A DNA stretch of 64,000 nt from an uncultured Pseudomonadota bacterium. GTDB taxonomy: Bacteria; Pseudomonadota; Gammaproteobacteria; Burkholderiales; Rhodocyclaceae. Positions 1 through 6,767 of the stretch are shown in pieces. The notes beneath the pieces were generated by a model, which saw only the letters and a program-made list of their open reading frames with translations, did no database searches and was not told where the DNA came from. Both the position numbers and the translations under genes were made by a program. The stretch spans positions 1 through 64,000 of the forward strand of contig CAJBDJ010000004.1 of assembly GCA_903951825.1 (NCBI GenBank), given 5' to 3'. How positions within the stretch are numbered: position 1 is the stretch's first letter; every line of letters starts with the position of its first letter.

Positions 1-125
1 GCAAAAGCCCAAAATGACCGGTTGTAGTACCGCAGTCCTTCACCTTCTCGCACCGACACGACAGTGAATCGATGAACAGCAGGAAAACGGGATCAGGAAT
101 GAAACGATAAAACTTCAGAACACTT

Positions 126-150
126 GCAGAGAATGGGGAAGCCCTTGTAG
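126..150. repeat. 25-bp direct repeat, copy 1
   Basis: This 25-bp sequence recurs exactly at 1047-1071 in the same orientation. The two copies flank the MOSC gene and its attC-like tail, and start-to-start they are 921 bp apart. Exact repeats of this length flanking one gene suggest an inserted or duplicated unit. The mechanism is not evident because no integrase or transposase gene is present in the window. Confidence 0.9.
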
Positions 151-229
151 TAGGTAAGGGGCGCTGCGCAACGCTTTATCGCGCAGCGCCCAGCGACCTG
201 AGGGAGCGGCCTTGACCGCAGTGTTGGGC
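141..229 (-). other. attC-like element downstream of the MOSC gene
   Basis: Read on the minus strand, the element starts seven bases after the MOSC stop codon with GCCCAAC (fits RYYYAAC), a 5-base spacer and GGTCAAGGCCGC. An 11-bp perfect hairpin follows (arms 159-169 and 181-191). It ends with GCGCCCCTTACC, complementary to the left inner box at about 9 of 12 positions, a 5-base spacer and CAAGGGC. The symmetric box-spacer-box layout resembles an integron attC site. The terminal box lacks the expected GTT triplet, so the site is degenerate or the resemblance is fortuitous. The last box falls inside the 25-bp direct repeat. Confidence 0.35.
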
Positions 230-235
230 GTCATC

Positions 236-1009
236 TCACAATGGCAACAGGAGGTCATTTTTCTTGACAATTCCCTCCTCGGCAACCTCCGCATAAACCC
301 CCATATAGTTGTGTCCAAATTCCTCTCGCAGTATGCGAGGAATATCTAAGTCACGCTCGGCAGTTGTCGGATTCACGGCCGTGGCAGGACAGCGTGTAGT
401 AAGAGAAACCACACGCAACCTCGCCTTACCAAGCCGAAGTTCCATGCCGACCCACTTCTGCTCGTTCCAAGCGGATGCGCCTTCAAAGTAAATGTTCGCA
501 CGAAAGCGATTGGGATCAACCGGAACTCTTGCTACCCGCTCCACATCCCTGATGGTTGCAAGGTTGACTAGCGATATGTATTTGTACGTCGTCGAATTAG
601 GCTTTTGTTTCGCATCTGAAAAAGTGTGACCTGGCGCTTCCACCAGTCTAGGCGGACCACCTGGGCAATCCATCAAGAATTCAGCAAAGAACGCTTCGAA
701 GGATTTGCGGCCTTGTGTATCTGTGATACGAGCGTTAAACAACAACTGGCCAAACCGCTCTATGGCAAGGAAGCCACTATGTTCATCGAAGCGAGTTTGA
801 AGTTGTGCAAGTTTCTCATCTCGCATCAACATGAAGAAGCGGGTTTTCGGCAGCCATTCCGGTTTCTCCAGATCAATGTTTGTAGTTGCATGTGCGATTG
901 CGAATCGTCGATCGTGCGGGATACTCTGACCGGCAGCCAACGTAACTTCAGCTAGTAGCTCTGCGCTGAGCCCTTTGATCGGGTACCGAAAAATTGAATT
1001 AACCGTCAT
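236..1009 (-). CDS. MOSC domain-containing protein
   Basis: The protein has 257 residues. It starts with the MOSC N-terminal beta-barrel pattern (IFRYPIKG near the start) and carries a C-terminal MOSC core with the conserved cysteine in TTRCPATAVNPTT. MOSC proteins are related to the C-terminal domain of molybdenum cofactor sulfurase and to YcbX/YiiM, which handle sulfur or N-hydroxylated substrates with molybdenum cofactor. The start at 1009 is chosen because homology begins there; an upstream in-frame ATG at 1021 is possible and the reading frame stays open to 1123. The gene sits between two exact 25-bp direct repeats and is followed by an attC-like element, which suggests acquisition as a unit. 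The exact substrate cannot be told from sequence. Confidence 0.85.
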   Translation of the reverse strand: MTVNSIFRYPIKGLSAELLAEVTLAAGQSIPHDRRFAIAHATTNIDLEKPEWLPKTRFFMLMRDEKLAQLQTRFDEHSGFLAIERFGQLLFNARITDTQGRKSFEAFFAEFLMDCPGGPPRLVEAPGHTFSDAKQKPNSTTYKYISLVNLATIRDVERVARVPVDPNRFRANIYFEGASAWNEQKWVGMELRLGKARLRVVSLTTRCPATAVNPTTAERDLDIPRILREEFGHNYMGVYAEVAEEGIVKKNDLLLPL

Positions 1010-1046
1010 TGACACGTACATTCCTTCATCAATAGGGGAGTTCCAA

Positions 1047-1071
1047 GCAGAGAATGGGGAAGCCCTTGTAG
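1047..1071. repeat. 25-bp direct repeat, copy 2
   Basis: This is an exact second copy of the sequence at 126-150. It lies between the stop codon of the lytic transglycosylase gene (1077-1079) and the start of the MOSC gene, so the repeat boundary is only five bases beyond the transglycosylase stop. Confidence 0.9.
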
Positions 1072-1076
1072 ACCAG

Positions 1077-3008
1077 TTAAGGCAATTCCGGATTTCTTGC
1101 TGGTTCCATTGAGCGCGGCGCAACCGTGCCGAGACGATTTTTCAGGGAATCGGGCTTGCCGGTGAATAAAAGCTTGTAATACGTGGCGTTGCTCATGACT
1201 TTTTTGACGTAATCGCGGGTTTCGCTAAAGGGAATTGTTTCTGCGTAAATCGCCCCTTCCAGCGGCTGCTCGGCGCGCCATTTTTTCGCCCGTCCGGGGC
1301 CTGCGTTGTAGGCTGCGGAGGCGAGCACCGGATGGTTGTCGAGGTTTTCCATGACCATTCGCATGTAGTTGGTGCCAAGCAAGACATTGATTTCAGTAGA
1401 GTTAACCTGGGCGGGCGTGAAATCCCGCAGACCGATTTTTTTGGCCACCCATTTGGCCGTAGCCGGCATCAACTGCATCAATCCGGAAGCGCCGACGTTC
1501 GATTTGGCACCAACAATGAAGCGGCTCTCCTGACGCATCAGCCCATAAACCCAGGCATCATCGAGCGCTTGATCCTGAGCTGCGGGGCGCACCTGCTCGC
1601 CGTAGGGGGAAAGAAAGCGCAAGCTGAAATCATGTTCGTTCTGCGTCATGTCGGCGGCGACGATCGCCCGATCCCAGATCAGGTTACGTTTGGCCAGATC
1701 GGCGGCGGCCAGTAACTCTCTGTCGCTCATCCCGCGTAGTGACCAGTTCCATTCCCTGACCGCTTCAGTACGCATATTCAGCCTGAAAAAAACCAATGCC
1801 CGCTTGATCCCGGGATTCAGACGGGCAGCTTTTTGCTCATCGGCACTGGCCGCTGCCGCCTTGGGGGGCAGCAGGATCGCGCGCCCGAGTTCTTCGTCGG
1901 CCAGATTGCCGTAGAAATTGGTTTGCCCGGCGATTTTCTCGAACAGCGCGTCGGCATCGCTGGTGCGCCCGCCGGCCTTGAGCGCCCGACCCTGCCAGTA
2001 GACCCATTCGGGCTTGGCGGCAAGGGCAGGCGGCATCGCTTCGATAGTTTTGTGGACGACGCCCCATTCTTGCTCGCGCAGGGCGGCGCGCACCTTCCAT
2101 TGATAGCCTTCGTCTGAAAGTGTTGCCTGGCCGGCTTTGGCAAACCACGACAAGGCTTCCGGCAAATGCCGCTTGGCAGCCTGTAAGCCGATTTGCGACC
2201 AGGCCCATTGTCGTTCCGGGATATGAAGCCGCGCCTGAATTTTTTCCAGTTCGAGGGTGGCAATTCGCGGATCGTTGGTGGCAATCCGCTGAATCGCCAT
2301 GCTCGCCAGTTCACGCCCTTGGCGCGTGCTGTTCCAGTGGCTCGGCTGCCGTGCCAGGTAGCCCATCGCGCTATTGATCACCGCATCAAGCGCATGGCTC
2401 TCCGGCGTCTGCGAGGGCGGCAGATAGAAGAGGGTTTGCCTGGCCCAGTCGAGCCGGTTGGCCTCGAACTGGCGGCGAGCGCGAATCCAGACATCATCGG
2501 CCAATACGCGTTTTTCCCAGATCAATGCCTCGAGCACCGGCTGGCAGGCGGGCGGCGGTTCCAGTTGCGTCAGCCAGGTCTTCTCGGCCTCATCAAGCAC
2601 CGTTTTGTCGTTGCGGGCGAGACGCGCTTGCTGGCTGTAACAAAGCACCTCGGCGTCGGGCGCAAGCAAATGAACAAATTCGGCATCAACGTCGCTCCAC
2701 ATAGCGCGTTTGCCTAGCCAGCGTATCCAGTCGGCACGCAATTTCTCGGCCACATAGGTTTTTTCATGGCGCTCGAAAAATCTGCGCAGGGCGGTGGGGT
2801 CGCCCTGATCCATGGCAAGCCGCAATTGATAGTTTTCAACATAGGGGGCGAGCTCGTGATTGCCGATTCGGCTGGCATTGAGCTCCAGCTTGTTGCGATC
2901 ACCGACGCGGAAGGCCTCCCGCGCGGCGAGGAAGGCGGCATCGCCATTCTCCTGGGCAAAGAGTGGGAACGAGAGCAAAAGGCAGGTAATAAAAAGGGAT
3001 AACTTCAT
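1077..3008 (-). CDS. slt: soluble lytic murein transglycosylase
   Basis: The protein has 643 residues from the start at 3008, which gives a clear signal peptide (MKLSLFITCLLLSFPLFAQ). A long helical superhelix of TPR-like repeats follows, and then a C-terminal SLT catalytic domain with the catalytic glutamate in LMRQESRF and the GLMQLMPATA and AYNAGPGRA motifs typical of Slt70. The enzyme cleaves the glycosidic bond between MurNAc and GlcNAc in periplasmic peptidoglycan, forming 1,6-anhydro ends. An alternative ATG at 3020 lies four codons upstream. It is divergent from the cyclo-ligase gene, with only 14 bases between the two chosen start codons, so promoters must overlap coding sequence. 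Confidence 0.93.
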   Translation of the reverse strand: MKLSLFITCLLLSFPLFAQENGDAAFLAAREAFRVGDRNKLELNASRIGNHELAPYVENYQLRLAMDQGDPTALRRFFERHEKTYVAEKLRADWIRWLGKRAMWSDVDAEFVHLLAPDAEVLCYSQQARLARNDKTVLDEAEKTWLTQLEPPPACQPVLEALIWEKRVLADDVWIRARRQFEANRLDWARQTLFYLPPSQTPESHALDAVINSAMGYLARQPSHWNSTRQGRELASMAIQRIATNDPRIATLELEKIQARLHIPERQWAWSQIGLQAAKRHLPEALSWFAKAGQATLSDEGYQWKVRAALREQEWGVVHKTIEAMPPALAAKPEWVYWQGRALKAGGRTSDADALFEKIAGQTNFYGNLADEELGRAILLPPKAAAASADEQKAARLNPGIKRALVFFRLNMRTEAVREWNWSLRGMSDRELLAAADLAKRNLIWDRAIVAADMTQNEHDFSLRFLSPYGEQVRPAAQDQALDDAWVYGLMRQESRFIVGAKSNVGASGLMQLMPATAKWVAKKIGLRDFTPAQVNSTEINVLLGTNYMRMVMENLDNHPVLASAAYNAGPGRAKKWRAEQPLEGAIYAETIPFSETRDYVKKVMSNATYYKLLFTGKPDSLKNRLGTVAPRSMEPARNPELP

Positions 3009-3022
3009 GCTAGATTTCATTG

Positions 3023-3604
3023 ATGACTGAGCGATTCGAGGATAACACGGCGATCCGCCGCGCCATGCGGCAGGAGATGCGGGCGCGCCGCGCAGGACTG
3101 AGTGCTGCGGCACATGCCGGACTTTCAGCACAGATTGTCACGCATCTGCGGGCAGCTCTTCCGGCGCCCAAAATTGCCGGATTTTGCTGGCCGATCAACA
3201 ACGAACCGGATCTGCGCGCCTTGCTTGAAGCATGGGCGAGGCAAGGCACGCGCGCCGCCCTGCCGGTGGTGATCGCGGCGGCGACCCCGCTTGCCTTTCG
3301 CTTGTGGACGCCGGATACCCCGTTGATCGCCGACCGCTATGGCATCCCGACGCCGGTGGCGGGTGAATTCGTCCGCCCCGATCTGCTGCTGCTGCCGCTT
3401 AACGCCTTCGACCGCCAGGGTTACCGCCTCGGTTACGGCGGCGGTTTTTTCGACCGCACGCTGGCGGCGCTCTCGCCGCGCCCGTTGGCTGTCGGAGTCG
3501 GCTTTGAAATCAATCGGGTGGAGTGCATTCACCCGGAAAAACACGATCAACGACTCGACTGGATTGTCACCGAAAACGGCGCCATCAAGTTTCCCGCTGC
3601 CTGA
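3023..3604 (+). CDS. 5-formyltetrahydrofolate cyclo-ligase
   Basis: The 193-residue protein matches the YgfA/MTHFS family in length and motifs. It has the N-terminal basic helix (RRAMRQEMRARR), the central PLNAFDRQGYRLGYGGGFFDR signature that binds the folate and nucleotide, and a C-terminal segment ending near the HDQRLDWIVTE motif. It converts 5-formyl-THF with ATP to 5,10-methenyl-THF in the cytoplasm. The ATG at 3023 follows an in-frame TTG at 3020; ATG is preferred. The 3' end overlaps the convergent membrane-protein gene by 20 bases. Confidence 0.92.
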   Translation: MTERFEDNTAIRRAMRQEMRARRAGLSAAAHAGLSAQIVTHLRAALPAPKIAGFCWPINNEPDLRALLEAWARQGTRAALPVVIAAATPLAFRLWTPDTPLIADRYGIPTPVAGEFVRPDLLLLPLNAFDRQGYRLGYGGGFFDRTLAALSPRPLAVGVGFEINRVECIHPEKHDQRLDWIVTENGAIKFPAA

Positions 3605-3875
3605 AACCAAAGACAGCGAGGGCAAACAGGGTCGACGCAAAGGCACCGAGCAATGCCTGATGCAAGTCGTAAATTCCGCTCTGCAGCGCCAGTTTCAGGG
3701 TATGGCCGTGATAAATGGCCAACAGGATGGCGCTGATCGCCATGATCATCCAGACGCGGCGTACCCCAGCGGGCAACGACTTGCGCAGAAAAACTCCGCT
3801 CGCCCAGGCACTTGCCAGCGCCTGGGCGAGCAGGCTGAGCGCGAGCGCCCAAAGAGCCAGCGTGAAGTCGCTCAT
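3585..3875 (-). CDS. small membrane protein of unknown function
   Basis: This 96-residue protein has about three hydrophobic segments (residues ~5-27, ~40-58 and ~70-90) separated by short basic loops. I do not recognise a family. It begins with the last four bases of the aminotransferase gene (ATGA overlap at 3872-3875), so it is probably translated together with patB, and it ends inside the convergent cyclo-ligase gene. The tight overlap and consistent hydrophobicity support a real gene. The function is unknown. Confidence 0.7.
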   Translation of the reverse strand: MSDFTLALWALALSLLAQALASAWASGVFLRKSLPAGVRRVWMIMAISAILLAIYHGHTLKLALQSGIYDLHQALLGAFASTLFALAVFGFRQRET

Positions 3876-5020
3876 CTGTTGCGACAGGCCGCCGAAAAGC
3901 GGCGCAAGGCGGCGTCAAGCGTGGCGCGGGTGCAGCCAAAATTGAGCCGCAAAAAGCCCGGTGCCGCAAAATCACTCCCGTCCGACAAGCCCAGGCCATG
4001 CGCCTCGAAATGCGCTGCCGGATGTGCCAAAGACAATTCGCGGACATCGATCCAGGCCAGATAGGTAGCCTCGACGTGAGTCATTTTTACCCCTTTTTCG
4101 GCCTTGACCGCCGCCGCAAGATGGTCGCGGTTGGTGGCGAGATAATCAATCAATGTGCGATGCCAGTCGGCGCAATCACGGTAAGCCGCGGTGCACGCCG
4201 CCAGACCCAGCAGGTTGACGTGCGGAACAATACCCTGCATGGCTTTCTCAAAGCGATGGCGCAAGGCAGGGTCGGAAATCACCGCAAACGCGCAGCCGAG
4301 GCCGGGAATGTTGTAGGTTTTTGACGGCGCCATCAGCGTAATGGTGCGCCTGGCAACTTCCGGCGCCAGGCTGGCGAAGGGAATGTGGCGTTTGTCGGCA
4401 TCAAGAATCAGCCCGCAATGAATTTCGTCGGCGCAGACGATCAGGTCGTTGCTTTCGGCAAATGCTGCGAGATCAAGCAACTCTTCACGGCTCCAGCAGC
4501 GACCGACCGGATTGTGCGGATGACAGAGCAGGAAGAGACGGGTATTCGCAGTCAAAGCGCCGTTCAGCGCCGCTTGATCCCAATGCCAGCGACCATCGCT
4601 GCAAGCCAGCGGGCAGCGGCTCAACTGACGACCGGCAAGCAGCGGGGCAGAGAGAAAGGGCGGATAAATCGGCGTCGCCGTCAGCACGTCGCCATCGACT
4701 GCACGACTGGCAATGTTCAGGGCACTGACCAGACCGGGCAGCCAGACCAGCCATTCTGCCTCGACACGCCAGGTATATTCGCGTTCAAGGTGAGCAAGTA
4801 CTGACTCCGTCAACGCCGGTAGCGGCGCGCCGTAACCGAAAACACCGTGCGCCAGGCGTTCCTGCAAAGCCGCGATGACCGGCGGTGGTGCGGCGAAATC
4901 CATGTCGGCGACCCACAGCGGCAAAATGTCGCGGTCGGCGTACTTGCCCCACTTGATTGAGTCGGAACCGCGGCGTTCCTGTGGTTGATCGAAAATACTC
5001 AAAGCGCAATCCCCGCTCAT
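3872..5020 (-). CDS. patB: PatB/MalY-type PLP-dependent C-S lyase (aminotransferase fold)
   Basis: The 382-residue protein has the fold-type I aminotransferase pattern. It contains the N-terminal LPLWVADMDF motif characteristic of MalY/PatB, the CHPHNPVGR segment, CADEIHCGL with the PLP-binding Asp, and APSKTYNIPGLG with the Schiff-base lysine. PatB/MalY enzymes cleave cystathionine or cysteine C-S bonds to release homocysteine or sulfide, ammonia and a keto acid. Here it lies six bases after the EAL-domain gene and overlaps the downstream membrane-protein gene, so the three look like one operon. ATG 5020 is used; an in-frame TTG lies one codon upstream. Cystathionine beta-lyase is the likely activity, but other cysteine-conjugate substrates are possible. 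Confidence 0.85.
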   Translation of the reverse strand: MSGDCALSIFDQPQERRGSDSIKWGKYADRDILPLWVADMDFAAPPPVIAALQERLAHGVFGYGAPLPALTESVLAHLEREYTWRVEAEWLVWLPGLVSALNIASRAVDGDVLTATPIYPPFLSAPLLAGRQLSRCPLACSDGRWHWDQAALNGALTANTRLFLLCHPHNPVGRCWSREELLDLAAFAESNDLIVCADEIHCGLILDADKRHIPFASLAPEVARRTITLMAPSKTYNIPGLGCAFAVISDPALRHRFEKAMQGIVPHVNLLGLAACTAAYRDCADWHRTLIDYLATNRDHLAAAVKAEKGVKMTHVEATYLAWIDVRELSLAHPAAHFEAHGLGLSDGSDFAAPGFLRLNFGCTRATLDAALRRFSAACRNR

Positions 5021-5029
5021 CAAGTGTTG

Positions 5030-5803
5030 TCAGGAAACGCTGTGGGTAGGCAGGCAATCGGCTTGTGCCACGCCAAAAAAGCAACCTCGCCCAAGATCGA
5101 AGCCGCTCGCTTGAGCGGTGGCGAAATCGGCGTCGGTGTCGATGCCAGAGAGCTCGATGGCAATCCCTTCCCGGCGAAAATCTTCGACCACGGTTGCTTC
5201 CGGCCTGCCTTCAAAACGTACGATCTCCGGATGTAAAGCCTTCACGGCGGCGATGTCACGGCTCAAAACCGGCTCGCGCAAAGCCAGCCGATAACCACGC
5301 TGGCGATAATTCCCGACGGCCGACGCGAGCCGCCCATCGCTGCCCAGATGGCTGGCAGAAAACTCCAGCACGATGTCTGCCGGCGCCAGACCGCAACGCT
5401 TCAAAATCGCCTCATAAACCAGGCCATGCTGGCTCTGTACCGCCAATAACTGACGCGGATCAATGGCCAGTTGCAAATAACCGCCGACGGTCGCCCGCTG
5501 CGCCAAAAAATTAAGGGCGTGCAAGGTGCGGCACAGGCGGTCGAAATAGACAAACGAGGAGGCCGACTCGCAGGCGGCGTAGGCAACCTCACTGGCCACC
5601 GGCGTTGCGTCTTCGTGCGCCGCGGTCAGCGTCGCCATGTGGCCGACAATTCGCCGCTGCGCCAGGTCAACGATGGGCTCAAATAGCGAGCCCAGCGACA
5701 GGCCGCGATAACAGGCGACAGCTCGTCCGTTCTGCGGAAACAGGGTGCTTTCGTCGCTGTCATCGGCGGCGCTGAAATAGCGAATCAGTTCGTTCAAGGG
5801 CAT
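5030..5803 (-). CDS. degenerate EAL-domain protein
   Basis: The 257-residue protein begins with about 35 residues of leader and then the EAL-type sequence FEPIVDLAQRRIVGH. The metal-binding EAL triplet that should follow is replaced (MATL), and the DDFG motif is absent (the region reads LSGIDTDADF). HPEIVRF and FFGVAQ resemble late EAL segments. It is therefore probably not a c-di-GMP phosphodiesterase, but a binding or protein-interaction EAL protein of the YdiV type. It is the first gene of a probable operon with patB. No signal peptide or membrane segment is visible. Confidence 0.75.
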   Translation of the reverse strand: MPLNELIRYFSAADDSDESTLFPQNGRAVACYRGLSLGSLFEPIVDLAQRRIVGHMATLTAAHEDATPVASEVAYAACESASSFVYFDRLCRTLHALNFLAQRATVGGYLQLAIDPRQLLAVQSQHGLVYEAILKRCGLAPADIVLEFSASHLGSDGRLASAVGNYRQRGYRLALREPVLSRDIAAVKALHPEIVRFEGRPEATVVEDFRREGIAIELSGIDTDADFATAQASGFDLGRGCFFGVAQADCLPTHSVS

Positions 5804-5963
5804 GGTGGATCATCGGATGCGAGGTTGTTCAAGAACCTGGATTGTCGCGGAAAACGATGAAAAATGGGTGATTTTTTTGACAAATGACTATTCGGGCGAT
5901 CAGCCAAACTCGCCAAAAAAAGCCGTTGAAGCCATCAAGCCGAAGCGCAGCACGAGATCGTCT

Positions 5964-6575
5964 TCAATCGACAAGGTGCCTGCCCGAGCTTTCATAACTC
6001 AGCAGCCGTTCGCAATAACGGGCGATCAGGTCGATTTCAAGATTGACCCGGCTCCCCGCTGCCAGGTGGCACAGGGTGGTGTTTTCCAGCGTGTGGGGAA
6101 TCAGGTTGATGGTGAAGACATTGCCGTTGACCTCGTTGGTGGTCAGGCTGGTGCCGTTGACGGTGATTGAGCCTTTGCGTGCGATAAATTTGGCGAGTTC
6201 GCCGGGAGCCCTGATTTCAAGCAGACGATTATCGCCAACCGGATCGAAACGCAGCACTTCGCCGACACCATCGACATGTCCGGAAACCAGGTGGCCGCCG
6301 ATCACGTCCATCATGCGCAGCGCCTTTTCGAGATTGACCGGGCCGGGAGCGTCCAGCCCTACCGTGCAGGAGAGGGTTTCCGGCGAGACGTCGACCATAA
6401 AACGGTTGCCTTCAATACCCACGACGGTCAGGCAAACGCCATTGTGGGCAATCGAATCGCCGAGGACGACATTGCTCAGGTCGAGAGTGCCGCCGTCGAC
6501 ATGCAGGCGAAACCCGGCTTGGCGTTCGGTGAGGTGCGTGATGCGGCCAACTGCCGCAATGATTCCGGAAAACAT
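5964..6575 (-). CDS. ribE: riboflavin synthase alpha chain
   Basis: The 203-residue protein shows the two tandem lumazine-binding domains of riboflavin synthase. It starts with MFSGII, has the first-domain motifs SIAHNGVCLTV and SPET, and repeats the pattern in the second domain (GSITVNGTSLTT and NLIPHTLENTT). The enzyme dismutates two 6,7-dimethyl-8-ribityllumazine molecules into riboflavin and a pyrimidine. No other rib gene is adjacent, and I see no FMN riboswitch in the ~100 bases upstream. The gene stands alone between the EAL/patB operon and a bidirectional terminator. Confidence 0.95.
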   Translation of the reverse strand: MFSGIIAAVGRITHLTERQAGFRLHVDGGTLDLSNVVLGDSIAHNGVCLTVVGIEGNRFMVDVSPETLSCTVGLDAPGPVNLEKALRMMDVIGGHLVSGHVDGVGEVLRFDPVGDNRLLEIRAPGELAKFIARKGSITVNGTSLTTNEVNGNVFTINLIPHTLENTTLCHLAAGSRVNLEIDLIARYCERLLSYESSGRHLVD

Positions 6576-6682
6576 GGGCGCTCCGCCACTAAAAAATCAG
6601 AACTTTATCATGCACGAATTGTGCTGGTTTTCAGCCCTTGCGGAACCAACGGTCGCGCCTTGGCGATTGCCAAGCTCGTCGC

Positions 6683-6712
6683 AAAAAAGCCCGCAGCAAG
6701 GCGGGCTTTTTT
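6683..6712 (-). terminator. bidirectional rho-independent terminator
   Basis: A perfect 12-bp stem (AAAAAAGCCCGC with GCGGGCTTTTTT) encloses a 6-base loop, with a T run on either strand. It lies 55 bases beyond the stop codon of pccA on the minus strand and upstream of ribE, so it should end the propionyl-CoA carboxylase operon. Confidence 0.9.
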
Positions 6713-6767
6713 GATGCTGCTGGTTCGGCAGGACTTGCCTTCAGGTGTGCTCAGCCGCCAGGGGGCG

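Noticed and set aside
1-125. A further gene or cassette at the left edge
   Set aside because: No convincing start, ribosome binding site or domain; the stretch is short and cut by the window edge, so I list nothing in it.
6576-6682. FMN riboswitch upstream of ribE
   Set aside because: None of the conserved FMN-element segments can be found in the ~100 bases before the gene.
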